Shown in pieces: positions 50,430 through 59,654 of a stretch of 64,000 nucleotides of DNA (position 1 is the first letter of the stretch; each line of letters opens with the position of its first letter). Location of the stretch: the NCBI GenBank assembly GCA_002493905.1, contig DLAJ01000020.1:23696-87695 (forward strand). The letters are read 5' to 3'. The notes beneath the pieces were generated by a model. The model saw only the letters and a list, made by a program, of their open reading frames with translations, did not search any database and was not told the origin of the DNA. The position numbers and the translations under genes are program-made. Source of the stretch: Lachnospiraceae bacterium UBA7050. Its GTDB lineage: Bacteria; Bacillota; Clostridia; Lachnospirales; Lachnospiraceae.

Positions 50430-50831
50430 TTACAGCGCTACCCCCTCTAAGTCTTTCAATACATAACGGTTCTCAATATAATCCTCGAACTGTTCCCGCG
50501 TAATCCACTCCCAGCCGCCAAACTCTTCCGGAAGTACGAAAGCGGCGTCATCCGCCTCAATGCTGCACTCATAAGCAAGTCCCACACACTGGGTATCTCC
50601 GATCATCTGCGACCATGTATAAACGATCTTTTCGATGGAACCCTCCACACTGATCGTATCCCGGATCACACGCAGCACTGCTATGTCCGGCGCTTCTCCG
50701 TATGCGACTTCGCCGTCAAAAAACTCCCATACAAACGGGTCCGGAATCCTGTCATCCACCCATCTCTTGATAACAAGATACTTATCGTCTTTTTTGACAA
50801 TTCCTTTGACACGCAAAAATAAGTCGTTCAT
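50430..50831 (-). CDS. NUDIX-fold protein with a degenerate Nudix box
   Basis: A 133-residue protein with a NUDIX-like layout (VKGIVKKDDKYLVIKRW, FFDGEVAYGEAPDIAVLR, GLAYECSIEADD, WEWITREQFEDYI). In the Nudix box the REUxEExGU part reads RVIRDTISVEG, so the two metal-binding glutamates are lost. Hydrolase activity is therefore doubtful; it may bind a nucleotide. GAGGGA precedes the ATG. It is paired tightly with pyrF, 2 bp apart. Confidence 0.8.
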   Translation of the reverse strand: MNDLFLRVKGIVKKDDKYLVIKRWVDDRIPDPFVWEFFDGEVAYGEAPDIAVLRVIRDTISVEGSIEKIVYTWSQMIGDTQCVGLAYECSIEADDAAFVLPEEFGGWEWITREQFEDYIENRYVLKDLEGVAL

Positions 50832-50981
50832 GCTTCATCCCTCACATTCTGCCGCTTTCACGGCTGATCATGCGCGCGGAGTCCGCTTTTGCCCCTCCCC
50901 GGCGCGCTGTTATACATTTTTCCGGCACGCTTTCCGGCTGCACTGTCCTGCTTTTTCCGCGCACCTTCACTTCATGCTTTC

Positions 50982-52034
50982 CTATCTTGTGCGCAGAAAC
51001 TCATACTCTCTCTGCGCCCGCTCATCATCAGGGTAAGCGGCAAGATAATTCTCCATCAGCACACATGCTTTTTTGAAGTCTCCCATATACTCGTAAGCAA
51101 CAATCTCATTGTATTTCAGCGTCTGCATCACGTCCATATTGTTCATCGCAATGCCGCTTGCAATCGCATCAAGCGCCGCCTGATAATCCCCGGCAGCAAG
51201 CTTACAGCTTCCAAGCTGATTATAGATTGCCGCACTATCCCCATAATTGGACAGATAATTGACATAGATAGACGCTGCAAAATTAATATCGCCTGTCGCC
51301 TCATACGCCTTGCCAAGCTCTAAGACAATCGTTTCATTCGTATTCGCTTTATTCGCACTGTCCAGATAGGTGCAGGCATTCTCATAGTCGCCCATATAAT
51401 AGCAGATGCGCCCCTTCTCATAGTCGGACATGCTGCGGCTCCCGGCGCTCATGGCATCCTCCAGATAGGTCTGCCCCTCCTGTGTATAGCCATATTTATC
51501 CAGGATCAGATAAATGTCGATATACATCGAATAGTTATCCTTATTCAGGCTGACTGCCCTGTCAAAATCAGAAACTGCCTGATCATGATAACCCATCGAA
51601 ATCGCAGCGGTTCCGCGCAGATAATACGCCTGCGCTTCCTTCGGCTTCAGCGCAAGAATCGCACTGTAAGTATCGAACGCACTCAAATAATCCCCGCTTT
51701 TATAATAGGCTGTCGCAAGATAATAGTTGATATCAAATTCCAGACTTGTCAGCGTACCGTCACAGCAGGCAAGCGCCTTCAAAAAAGCATCAACCGCATC
51801 GCCATACTGCATCTTCCCAATATAAGCAATCCCTTTCGCACGGTATAAAAGCTCACGGCTCTCCCCCGCTGCCTCCCCTGCCTCAAAACAGGTGAGCGCG
51901 TTATCATATTCAGCGCTTTCTATGTAATCCATCCCCGCCTGCAGGTTCGTGCTTTTCTTACTGCCGCCGCATGCCGCACAATGAAAGAGCACAAAACCCG
52001 CAAGAAGCGGTATCGTCATTTTTCGAAGGTTCAT
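50982..52034 (-). CDS. TPR-repeat lipoprotein
   Basis: From ATG 52034 (GAGGA 10 bases upstream) the 350-residue product has a lipoprotein signal (PLLAGFVLFHCAAC; lipid-bearing Cys near residue 22) and about nine tetratricopeptide repeats (for example AYYLRGTAAISMGYHDQAVSDFDRA). It should be anchored to the outer face of the membrane and serve as a protein-binding scaffold. Partner unknown. An upstream start at 52106 would put 24 polar residues before the signal and is unlikely. Confidence 0.88.
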   Translation of the reverse strand: MNLRKMTIPLLAGFVLFHCAACGGSKKSTNLQAGMDYIESAEYDNALTCFEAGEAAGESRELLYRAKGIAYIGKMQYGDAVDAFLKALACCDGTLTSLEFDINYYLATAYYKSGDYLSAFDTYSAILALKPKEAQAYYLRGTAAISMGYHDQAVSDFDRAVSLNKDNYSMYIDIYLILDKYGYTQEGQTYLEDAMSAGSRSMSDYEKGRICYYMGDYENACTYLDSANKANTNETIVLELGKAYEATGDINFAASIYVNYLSNYGDSAAIYNQLGSCKLAAGDYQAALDAIASGIAMNNMDVMQTLKYNEIVAYEYMGDFKKACVLMENYLAAYPDDERAQREYEFLRTR

Positions 52035-52159
52035 CCGTCGTAATTCCTCTTTTTTATGACCAAAAGAAAACATGACAGGCACATTTTCTTTTTCCCCTAT
52101 CATCAACGTGATCTGTTATAGTGTAGCATACTTTCCATCCGCGCGCCACAAGATATTAA

Positions 52160-52210
52160 AACGTTTCTAACGTTTCAACGTTTCTAACGTTTCAACGTTT
52201 CTAACGTTTC
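52160..52210. repeat. three 17-bp tandem repeats
   Basis: AACGTTTCTAACGTTTC is repeated three times without change, between the TPR gene and the 3' end of the HAD gene. The last unit overlaps the HAD stop codon by two bases. Each unit holds two AACGTTTC half-sites. Confidence 0.85.
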
Positions 52211-53030
52211 AAATGAGCGCAAGTTCCGAAAGCGCACAAAGAATGCCGTCTTCTTCCACACATGCCGTCACCTTATCCGCCACATTTCTGACCGGTTCCA
52301 CAGCATTTCCCATCGCAATTCCAAGTCCCGCAAACTGAAGCATATCCAGATCATTAAAACCATCGCCGAACGCAATGGTATCTCCCTGCGTATAACCGGC
52401 ATATCCCATCAGCCGCTTCATTCCATAAGATTTCGTAATTCCGGCAAGCGTCACTTCTCCGCTCGACTCATCCGCCTGCGCAAAGCTTGTCACTGTCACA
52501 TCAAACGCCGGCGCAAGTGCCTCCGCGATCTCCGAGACCGGATAAGGGGAATCATAATAAATCATCTTTTCAATATCCGTACGCTGCTCCGGCTCCTCAT
52601 CCAGCGTCATTCCCCCGAACACCTGCCTGACCTGCTCCTTCGTCACACAAAACTTCTCCTCAAATAATGTCAGGATCGCATACTCGTTCCTGCTTGTAGC
52701 AATGGCTCCCTGTACAGTCTGCAGGCAATATGGAATCCGTTCTTTTGAAAAAAAAGATACGAAACTGCGCAATGCTTCCGCAGAAACCGTCTTATGGCTG
52801 ATGCACTGCCCCTGCCACTCCACATAGGCGCCCGCTGCCGCGACAATGCCGTCAAATTTTTGTTCCAGAAGCCACGGGTAAATCTGAAACTTGCTCCTCC
52901 CCGTGCAAATGACGAGTTTATGCCCGTTTTCCCTTGCACGCCGCAGCGCTTCCTTCGTGGAAGGCGGCATGGTTCCGTCAAACTGCACCAGCGTTCCGTC
53001 CACATCAAAAAAGATCAGTTTCCCAAGCAT
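52209..53030 (-). CDS. HAD-superfamily Cof-type phosphatase
   Basis: A 273-residue hydrolase. Motif I FFDVDGTLV has the nucleophile Asp, motif II is VICTGRS, a C2B cap follows, and motif IV is IAFGDGFNDLDML. Family members dephosphorylate sugar phosphates or flavin/pyridoxal phosphates; the substrate is not predictable. GGAAGG precedes the ATG at 53030. Confidence 0.92.
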   Translation of the reverse strand: MLGKLIFFDVDGTLVQFDGTMPPSTKEALRRARENGHKLVICTGRSKFQIYPWLLEQKFDGIVAAAGAYVEWQGQCISHKTVSAEALRSFVSFFSKERIPYCLQTVQGAIATSRNEYAILTLFEEKFCVTKEQVRQVFGGMTLDEEPEQRTDIEKMIYYDSPYPVSEIAEALAPAFDVTVTSFAQADESSGEVTLAGITKSYGMKRLMGYAGYTQGDTIAFGDGFNDLDMLQFAGLGIAMGNAVEPVRNVADKVTACVEEDGILCALSELALI

Positions 53031-53075
53031 CTAATCCTTCCATCCCTTCCGCACTGTGGCAAACCCTCAAAGCCT

Positions 53076-53108
53076 GATAAAAATGCCGGTATTTCAGGCA
53101 TTTTTATC
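53076..53108. terminator. hairpin over the 3' end of the dipeptidase gene
   Basis: GATAAAAATGCC, 9-base loop, GGCATTTTTATC. One arm encodes the last codons of the M19 gene and the stop lies in the loop; A/T-rich stem ends could give weak termination in either direction. Confidence 0.5.
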
Positions 53109-54197
53109 ACTGCACGATGTAAACAGACGCAGTGCATTTTTGTAACATATGTTATCCATCATATGCGCACCAAAGCGTTTAGAAAGCGCCTCCAACAGGT
53201 GCGGCATTCCCTCCCCGTTACCCCACTCGGGCTGCTCCGGTATGCCGTCGTAATCCGAGCCGAGCGCGGCCGCAGCGCTTCCCGCGCAGTTTATGATGTG
53301 CTCCAAATGCCGCGCAACTTCCTCCACACTCCCTGAAACACCGTTCTCTTTTAGAAACGGTGCATGAAAATTCACGCCCACAACTCCGCCGTTTTCTCCG
53401 ATGGCCCTCAGCTGCTCATCCGTTAAATTTCTCGGATGCGCACACAGGCTTCTGGCACAGGAGTGGGACGCGGCAACCGGCTTTCCTGCCATATTTATCA
53501 CATCAAAAAAACCCTGATCGGATAAATGGGAAACGTCCACGATCATGCCGAGTTCCTGCATATACGCCGCCGCCTCAAATCCCGCGCGCTTTAATCCGCC
53601 TTCCCTGCCGTTCGGATATCCCAGACAATTTTCGTAATTCCAAGTCAGTGTCAGCATGCGCACACCGTCCGACCACATCCGGTCAAGACGCTGATAAAGC
53701 GTCTCCGGTACGCTTTTTGGGTTCCCGGCATCCGCCGCGTCACTCATCGAGTTCCCGGCATCCGCCATTGCGCAGTCACTCATCGGATTTCCGGCATCCG
53801 CCGCCGCGTCACTCACAGGGTTTGCGGCACCGCTCCCGCACGCATCACATGTTCCGTCCAAAAGCAGTTCGCCGCCTTCCACAGTCAGAACCGCACCGAC
53901 TCTGCCGTCTGCTTCCGCATCCGCAAGTTCCTCTGCCGTACCTGTCCGCCGTATGATGTCCCCGTTCTTTTCAATCTCCTCAAAAAAGAAATCCCGAAGC
54001 TCCTCATAACGCTTCCACGGTGATACGCCCCTCTGTTCACATGCCCTGCGGTCTATAAAGACGGCAAAACACTGCGCAAGCGCCCCTGCCTCCCGCAGCC
54101 GGACAAAATCAAGCTGCGTCCGGTGATTGCTTCGCATGGACAATTTCTGTTCCTCACATGCAGTCAGCGTATCACAATGTAAGTCAAACCACTTCAT
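53094..54197 (-). CDS. membrane dipeptidase (peptidase M19 family)
   Basis: A 367-residue zinc dipeptidase. It keeps the metal site: HCDTL (HxD, 7-9), the bridging Glu in LTVEGGELL, and two His in DVSHLSDQGF and AASHSCARS; ALGSDYDGIP is also typical. Between residues about 128 and 165 lies a repetitive insert (DAGNPMSD, DAGNSMSD, DAGNPKSV), which classical M19 enzymes lack. GGAGAAGG precedes the ATG. It cleaves dipeptides, possibly with broad D/L specificity. Confidence 0.92.
   Translation of the reverse strand: MKWFDLHCDTLTACEEQKLSMRSNHRTQLDFVRLREAGALAQCFAVFIDRRACEQRGVSPWKRYEELRDFFFEEIEKNGDIIRRTGTAEELADAEADGRVGAVLTVEGGELLLDGTCDACGSGAANPVSDAAADAGNPMSDCAMADAGNSMSDAADAGNPKSVPETLYQRLDRMWSDGVRMLTLTWNYENCLGYPNGREGGLKRAGFEAAAYMQELGMIVDVSHLSDQGFFDVINMAGKPVAASHSCARSLCAHPRNLTDEQLRAIGENGGVVGVNFHAPFLKENGVSGSVEEVARHLEHIINCAGSAAAALGSDYDGIPEQPEWGNGEGMPHLLEALSKRFGAHMMDNICYKNALRLFTSCSDKNA
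53723..53829 (-). repeat. in-frame 33-36-bp repeats in the M19 gene
   Basis: Three imperfect units starting TTCCCGGCATCCGCC (plus strand), plus a partial fourth, encode the Asp-Ala-Gly-Asn insert. Confidence 0.75.
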
Positions 54198-54431
54198 CCT
54201 TCTCCTTTATCTGGTACGGCGTCCGCCTGCAGCTTTTGCCTGCGGCAGCATTCACCTGCGGCTTTTACCCGCTGCTTTTGCCACGGCAGCGTCTGCCGGC
54301 TTCATAGCCCACCGTCCGAATCGTTCCCATATCCTTAACCTATTCTATCCAGATTTTCCAGTAAACATGCCGCCGACACGATTTCTCTTCTCCTGCAGGA
54401 TCTCCGGCAGGAGACCGCCGCCATAAATGCT

Positions 54432-57400
54432 TTATTCAATATAGTAGAGCCTCCGTTCCTCCGGAGTCAGCGCTGCGGTATCTCCGAGTACCTCCCACGC
54501 TTCTTTCACCAGCCGCTCAAGATCATAAAGCGGGTAGGAATACAATGCTGTTCCCGTTGCGGAGTAAACTTTGCCCAATTCCACGGAAACCGCTGCACAG
54601 CGCGGTATCCGGTACACAACATTGTTATCCGCATCCAGAATATAAGAATCACCTGAGCTGTCCATCTCCCTGCACAGAAGCGTACGTCCTCCGCCTAAGT
54701 CTTTCCAGTCAGAAACGCCGTTCAGGTCCCGGTACGACTGCACGAGTGCAAAGCTTCCGGCATCATAGATTTCAAGCCGGTTATCCGTATAACAGACATA
54801 AAAATATGATCCATCCGGCGAGAAACCGACGCTCTTGATGAAAGCAGTCTGCGCATCCATCTGTGCAAAGGGTTCCTTCTCACCAAAACGGAAGCGCTGA
54901 AGCTGCATCGTACCCTGATCCACTGCCAGATACGTCTCCCCCGCGGAGTCTGCCGCCATCATGCTGCATGCCGTCGGAAGTTCATACCGCTCACCGCTCC
55001 CGGTATCAATGCAAATATCAAAATCATAGCTGTCATACTCAATGATAAATCTCCCATCCCCTGAAGCCAGAAGCTTCGTCAGATCATCATCCGGACAAAT
55101 CTCCGTCACCTGAAGGGAAGGAAATTCCATTTTACACAGACCGTTCCCATGTCCGTTATAATAAAGTGTCTCTCCGGAAAAAGTCCAGTTGTAAATGATC
55201 TCGCCCGCACTTTTAATCAATTCTCCCGTTGCGGAGTCATACAGGCGTACATCATCTTTCGTAATGACCACAAAATCATCATCTATGACAAACAGCCCTT
55301 TCACCGTCTCGCCCTGAGCCTCAGCGTCATATTGGTACAGTATCTCATCGGAACGCATATCATAGACAAGATAGCTTTCGTAATCATAGAGAAAGAGCCT
55401 TCCCTTCTGATCAGTATCCGTGCGGTAATAAAAATTCCCGGTATTTGCAGTTTCCTGTCCGTTCGCACCGAATGCGATCCGGTGCAGATAAATACAGTTT
55501 GACGCCCGCTGCTGTGAGATCAGCGTATCACGTGCGTTCAATACATCCAGCATCCACTTCCCGTCCGGCTCTAAATAAGTCCGGGTAACAATCCCCATAT
55601 CCGTCATCACATCAAAGCGCATCGTCCCGTCATCGAGCGTCGCCATGATCATCCGGTTCTCATTATCCACTCCAAGTCTCAGTACATTTGCGGAATAATG
55701 CAGTTCCTGCACCGGGCTGCCGTCCCTCTTAGAAACCATGCAGACATTTTTCCCGCTCGTATAAACAACCGATTCTCCGAACAGCCTGACCGGTCCTCCC
55801 TTACTTTCCGTATCATCGATCTGCCACCGGATCCTTCCGTCCGCCTCATAGCAGGTCAGCGACTGCCCGACTTCAAGGCCTTCGTTCGAAGACAGAGCGC
55901 TTCCGATTGCCACAATATAGCTGACACCGTCCGAATCGCAGCAGATTGCGGATATGTAACGGTGCGGAATCTGATATTCCGCCAACACTTCCGCATTTTC
56001 GGAATCAATCGAGATCCCCCGCGCAGCATCATCCCCCCGGACAAAATGATAAGCGGCGCCGTCCCCATAAGCGCCTTCAAACAGCAGACGCGAGCCATCC
56101 TCAGAAAAAGTCAGATTCCATCCAATGGTTCCTGCCTGCTCCTCATCCTCATAGCAGGCGATCAGCGTACCGTCCGCCGCATCATAGACAGCAACCTGAT
56201 AACTGTTCTGCGCGACCGCAAATTTGCTTAAGTCCGGTGAGACCGCAAGCGCAACGACTCTGACATCCGGAATGGCATACTGTCTGCTCAGGCTGCTGCT
56301 GTCCGCACATACAACGCTGTCCTCCGTTACATATAACACCCGTTCTTCATCTAAAAAAGCGGGCCGTATCTCATACGTTGTGTTGACCGACTCCTGTCCT
56401 TTGGCTAACAGTGTTCCCTCCCTGACATCCCAGCAGTAAAGCTGTCCCATGGTGTCCACGGAAGCAAGCCGCGTGCCGGACGGTGATTCTGACATCACAA
56501 CCGTCTGTGCATCGTGTTCCAGCAAAGCAAAAGGACAATGTTCGGTGCCGTTTGCATAGACCTGCAGAATCTCGGCAAGCGCTGCCTCGGTCTGCGCCAC
56601 GATCGGCCTGTCCGGGGCCGCAAGATCATCCGGAAGTCCTTCAAGTGCCACGAGCAGGGCACGCCGCCTGTCCCCGTTCTCATATAACTGGAGCGCCGTC
56701 TCACTTAAGGAACGACTCTGAAATGCATATAAGGACTGCGCCTGCGCTGCAATTTCCTCGGATTGTGTGAGGATTTCTTTGGATTGTTCCGCAATTTCCT
56801 CGGACTGCGCCATGATCTCTTCCGACTGCGCTGAAATATGATCGGACTGCAGTTTGATCCGAAACGCCTGATAGGCGCTGAATGCGCCAAATAAAAACAG
56901 TGCGCCGGCAGCCGCCGCAGCCGTAACCAGCATACGTTTGAGCCTCCGCATTTTGTGGCGCTGGCGCAGGTCGTCGTACGAACAGCCCAGCATCGGCGCC
57001 GCAAGTCTTAACATTTCCTGCCGGATCTTTTTATTTACCTCCGCCTTCGATTTCCCGCGCACATCCGCGGCAAGCGGCTCGACCGGAACTTCCTGAATTG
57101 TGACGGAACCATCGTCTCCCACAACCTCTTTTTTGATCATGCGGAGCGGTTCCGGAAACGCCTCGTCCGGCTCTCCTTCAATCAAAACAGCAAACACATG
57201 ATCCATTCCGCGCAGGGAAATGAACGTCTCAATCTCCCGCTTGCACCAAAGTGATTCCAAGATACGCGGAGAACAGATGACGATCAGATTTTCCGAGGAA
57301 GAAAGCGCCTCCATAATCGGTTCGGACAGATTTCCCGCGAGCGGAAGCTCGTCCCTGTCTCTGAAAATCCGCCGGATGCTCTTTTTCGCCAACTCCTTTG

Positions 57401-57542
57401 TCTCTTTATCGGCAAGCTTCGGCACCTTAAAAGTCTCAAGCCTGCGCTGAAGTGTCTGTGCAACATACAAATCCAATGGTGCGTGGCGGTAACTGATAAA
57501 GGCATCGTAACGAAACTCTTCTTTTAATTCATCGTCTCTCAT
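54432..57542 (-). CDS. TIR-domain membrane protein with C-terminal beta-propeller
   Basis: From ATG 57542 (GAGGAG 10 bases upstream) the 1036-residue protein has an N-terminal TIR domain (about 9-125: RYDAFISYRHAPLD, RDRDELPLAG, SLWCKREIE with the candidate catalytic Glu103), a basic segment, a membrane helix (about 204-225), a coiled coil of QSEEI-type repeats (235-270) and a WD40/quinoprotein-like propeller to the end. The propeller would lie outside. TIR enzymes split NAD+ or mediate contact; here a sensor-to-TIR route is likely. The start overlaps the DHH gene by 14 bp. Confidence 0.88.
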   Translation of the reverse strand: MRDDELKEEFRYDAFISYRHAPLDLYVAQTLQRRLETFKVPKLADKETKELAKKSIRRIFRDRDELPLAGNLSEPIMEALSSSENLIVICSPRILESLWCKREIETFISLRGMDHVFAVLIEGEPDEAFPEPLRMIKKEVVGDDGSVTIQEVPVEPLAADVRGKSKAEVNKKIRQEMLRLAAPMLGCSYDDLRQRHKMRRLKRMLVTAAAAAGALFLFGAFSAYQAFRIKLQSDHISAQSEEIMAQSEEIAEQSKEILTQSEEIAAQAQSLYAFQSRSLSETALQLYENGDRRRALLVALEGLPDDLAAPDRPIVAQTEAALAEILQVYANGTEHCPFALLEHDAQTVVMSESPSGTRLASVDTMGQLYCWDVREGTLLAKGQESVNTTYEIRPAFLDEERVLYVTEDSVVCADSSSLSRQYAIPDVRVVALAVSPDLSKFAVAQNSYQVAVYDAADGTLIACYEDEEQAGTIGWNLTFSEDGSRLLFEGAYGDGAAYHFVRGDDAARGISIDSENAEVLAEYQIPHRYISAICCDSDGVSYIVAIGSALSSNEGLEVGQSLTCYEADGRIRWQIDDTESKGGPVRLFGESVVYTSGKNVCMVSKRDGSPVQELHYSANVLRLGVDNENRMIMATLDDGTMRFDVMTDMGIVTRTYLEPDGKWMLDVLNARDTLISQQRASNCIYLHRIAFGANGQETANTGNFYYRTDTDQKGRLFLYDYESYLVYDMRSDEILYQYDAEAQGETVKGLFVIDDDFVVITKDDVRLYDSATGELIKSAGEIIYNWTFSGETLYYNGHGNGLCKMEFPSLQVTEICPDDDLTKLLASGDGRFIIEYDSYDFDICIDTGSGERYELPTACSMMAADSAGETYLAVDQGTMQLQRFRFGEKEPFAQMDAQTAFIKSVGFSPDGSYFYVCYTDNRLEIYDAGSFALVQSYRDLNGVSDWKDLGGGRTLLCREMDSSGDSYILDADNNVVYRIPRCAAVSVELGKVYSATGTALYSYPLYDLERLVKEAWEVLGDTAALTPEERRLYYIE

Positions 57543-59055
57543 CCCCGGTAATCTCCTCATAGGTCTGTCCAAAAATATGCCGCTCAATGATGTAAATGTC
57601 ATGCGCATCGTCCGCGCGGGCGGCGATCATATCTCCCGGATTGCCCAGCATGTAATTGACGGTATCCCACGCCGTAAAAATCTTTGTCTGGCGGTCGATC
57701 TTCTTTGCATATACAAGTGTCTCCCCCGTAGGCACACAGCTTTTTACAAAGCCGGACACATTTCGGACGCTGCCGTCTAAACGGTTATGTACACTCGGAA
57801 TATATTCTGTCCGCACTGTATACGGCTCGCTTCTCCTCTGATAGGTCCTTGCAAACTTTTCGGCACGGATTGGATATACTTCACCCTGAATCCCGACCAT
57901 CAGATAAATATCATCTGTTACGTTAATTTCAAGATCGCCTTCCAGCGTCCGCACGAGCAGCGGCGTCCCTGCCGGATAGAGCGTGCCAAGCTCTACAAAC
58001 CCGAGCGGCAGTTTCTTCTTTCTGTAACACTTCATGCCCGACAAGTCGATCTCATAGTCCTTCGCATAAATCACTTCATAACTTTTAAGATATTCTGCGA
58101 TCCGACGTTCAAAATAAACTTCCAGCTCTTCCCCCGGATATTTGCCTGCAAACAGATCGGCGCGGATAAATCCGCCCGCCTTCTCTGCATGTCCGCCTCC
58201 GGAACCGATTCCTTCCGTGAAAAAAGAAGCAAGATCGCTTGCCTTGATCTCTTTTTCACAGCTTCGAAACGACAACTTATAGCCGTCGGAAAGCGTGCTG
58301 TAGATCACACAGGTATTCACCACATCGGTCTGCAGTACAAAGTCGCTCACAATGCCAAGTATGTTTAAGTCGCAGGGTTTCACCTTAACAATCGCAAAAC
58401 GGTACTGTTCCAGAATGCGGTGGTGTAAGAGTGCGTCGCCTGCAATCTCCAGTTCCCTGCTGGACAGGTTTGTATTTTTTAACTGGGAAAAGATGCCGCG
58501 GTCATAGAGCAGTTCATCGCGCATATCCTTATCCATCGGGTGATAAATATCGCCAAGCTGTCCCGTATCCATATACAGGCCGTAATAGAGCGCCGTCGCA
58601 AGTTCCGTATCCGCATTGACGTCGTACCCCGCCTCGCACAAAAGCTGCCAGACAAGTGTCGCACAGCTCCCATAGCTGCTTTTGATCTCAATAAACGCTT
58701 CCTGTACTTCCGACAGAGCCGCCCTCTCGTCCCGCTCATGATGGTCGATGACCGCAACCGCCCGTGCCGGAAAACGCGTCGTATTGCCTCCGCCATACTG
58801 GCAGTCCGTCATAATCAGCAGCTCCGGCTCCTCAATCGAAGAAACGTATTCAACCGGAATCTTCAGCGCCAGGATCATCAGCACCAGATTACTCTTGCCT
58901 GCCTCAGATCTTCCGCTGTATACAAATCGTACCCTTTTTCCCTTCTGGGAAAAATAGCGGTATAGACCAAATCCCGATGCAAGAGCGTCCGCATCGGGAT
59001 TATCATGACACTGGATCACAATCTCTTCAAACCGTTCCAGCTCCTGTAATCGCAT
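57529..59055 (-). CDS. DHH-family phosphoesterase with extra C-terminal domain
   Basis: A 508-residue protein. The DHH part (1-320) has CHDNPDADALAS, VIDHHERDE and the DHHA1 motif GSGGGHAEKAGG, so it resembles NrnA/GdpP-type enzymes that cleave short RNA or cyclic dinucleotides. The remaining roughly 180 residues form an unfamiliar, beta-rich domain (GTLYPAGTPLLVRTLEGDLEINV). No GGDEF, PAS or membrane parts. AGGGGG precedes the ATG. The 3' end overlaps the TIR gene, implying coupled translation. Confidence 0.9.
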   Translation of the reverse strand: MRLQELERFEEIVIQCHDNPDADALASGFGLYRYFSQKGKRVRFVYSGRSEAGKSNLVLMILALKIPVEYVSSIEEPELLIMTDCQYGGGNTTRFPARAVAVIDHHERDERAALSEVQEAFIEIKSSYGSCATLVWQLLCEAGYDVNADTELATALYYGLYMDTGQLGDIYHPMDKDMRDELLYDRGIFSQLKNTNLSSRELEIAGDALLHHRILEQYRFAIVKVKPCDLNILGIVSDFVLQTDVVNTCVIYSTLSDGYKLSFRSCEKEIKASDLASFFTEGIGSGGGHAEKAGGFIRADLFAGKYPGEELEVYFERRIAEYLKSYEVIYAKDYEIDLSGMKCYRKKKLPLGFVELGTLYPAGTPLLVRTLEGDLEINVTDDIYLMVGIQGEVYPIRAEKFARTYQRRSEPYTVRTEYIPSVHNRLDGSVRNVSGFVKSCVPTGETLVYAKKIDRQTKIFTAWDTVNYMLGNPGDMIAARADDAHDIYIIERHIFGQTYEEITGDERR

Positions 59056-59085
59056 TATGTTCCCCCTTTGGTTTCAACATGATTT

Positions 59086-59115
59086 AGGGAAGCGGTGACG
59101 AATCAGCGCTTCCCT
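59086..59115 (-). other. hairpin at the 5' end of the DHH-TIR transcript
   Basis: AGGGAAGCG and CGCTTCCCT flank a 12-base loop, a few bases downstream of the -10 box. It would form at the very 5' end of the mRNA and may protect it. Confidence 0.5.
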
Positions 59116-59118
59116 AGT

Positions 59119-59124
59119 ATTATA
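59119..59124 (-). promoter_or_regulatory. extended -10 promoter of the DHH-TIR operon
   Basis: Minus strand: TG-T-TATAAT, about 65 bases before the DHH start; weak -35. Confidence 0.6.
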
Positions 59125-59150
59125 ACAAACATAAAGGGGTTTTTCCACCT

Positions 59151-59654
59151 CTAAAATCCACGGATTCTGTCTCCGCTGTCATCCCCGGTTTTTTCTATCT
59201 TCTGGATGACCACATCATATCCGTAATCGGCGCTGACCTGCACGTGTACGCGGTCTCCCTGCCTGTGCCCGATCAGTGCCGCTCCAAGCGGCGATTCCTT
59301 GCTGATCAGCCCGTTTAAGGAGTCCTCGCGCACCGTCGTCACGATGCGGTAAGTCTCCGTCTCATGTTCTTCTTCAAAAAGAACCGTGACTGTGTTATTC
59401 AATCCAACCTCATCCGCTTTCGAATCGTCGGATATCACAACAGCAGTCCGCACCATACGTTCCAGATAACGAATGCGGCTCTCGTTGCGGTTCTTTTCTC
59501 TTTTTGCCGCATAATATTCAAAATTCTCACTCAGATCCCCCTGCGCACGCGCCTCCTTGACTGCCTCGATCAGCTTTGGACGCAGGACGAGCTTTCGCTC
59601 CTCGATCTCCGCCTCGATCTTCGCGAGATCGGACGCCGTTAATTCATCATGCAT
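59151..59654 (-). CDS. GreA/GreB family transcription elongation factor
   Basis: From ATG 59654 (GGGGAG about 8 bases upstream) the 167-residue protein has the Gre coiled coil with acidic tip (KEARAQGDLSENFEYYAAKR) and the C-terminal FKBP-like domain (ESPLGAALIGHRQGDRV). It rescues backtracked RNA polymerase. The C-terminus is slightly extended (KTGDDSGDRIRGF) compared with GreA. Other paralogues may exist elsewhere, so the exact gene symbol is left open. Confidence 0.92.
   Translation of the reverse strand: MHDELTASDLAKIEAEIEERKLVLRPKLIEAVKEARAQGDLSENFEYYAAKREKNRNESRIRYLERMVRTAVVISDDSKADEVGLNNTVTVLFEEEHETETYRIVTTVREDSLNGLISKESPLGAALIGHRQGDRVHVQVSADYGYDVVIQKIEKTGDDSGDRIRGF

Noticed and set aside
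54432..59055. Known anti-phage TIR system (Thoeris or CBASS-like)
   Set aside because: No ThsA, cyclase or effector partner; the TIR protein is a membrane propeller protein, unlike ThsB.
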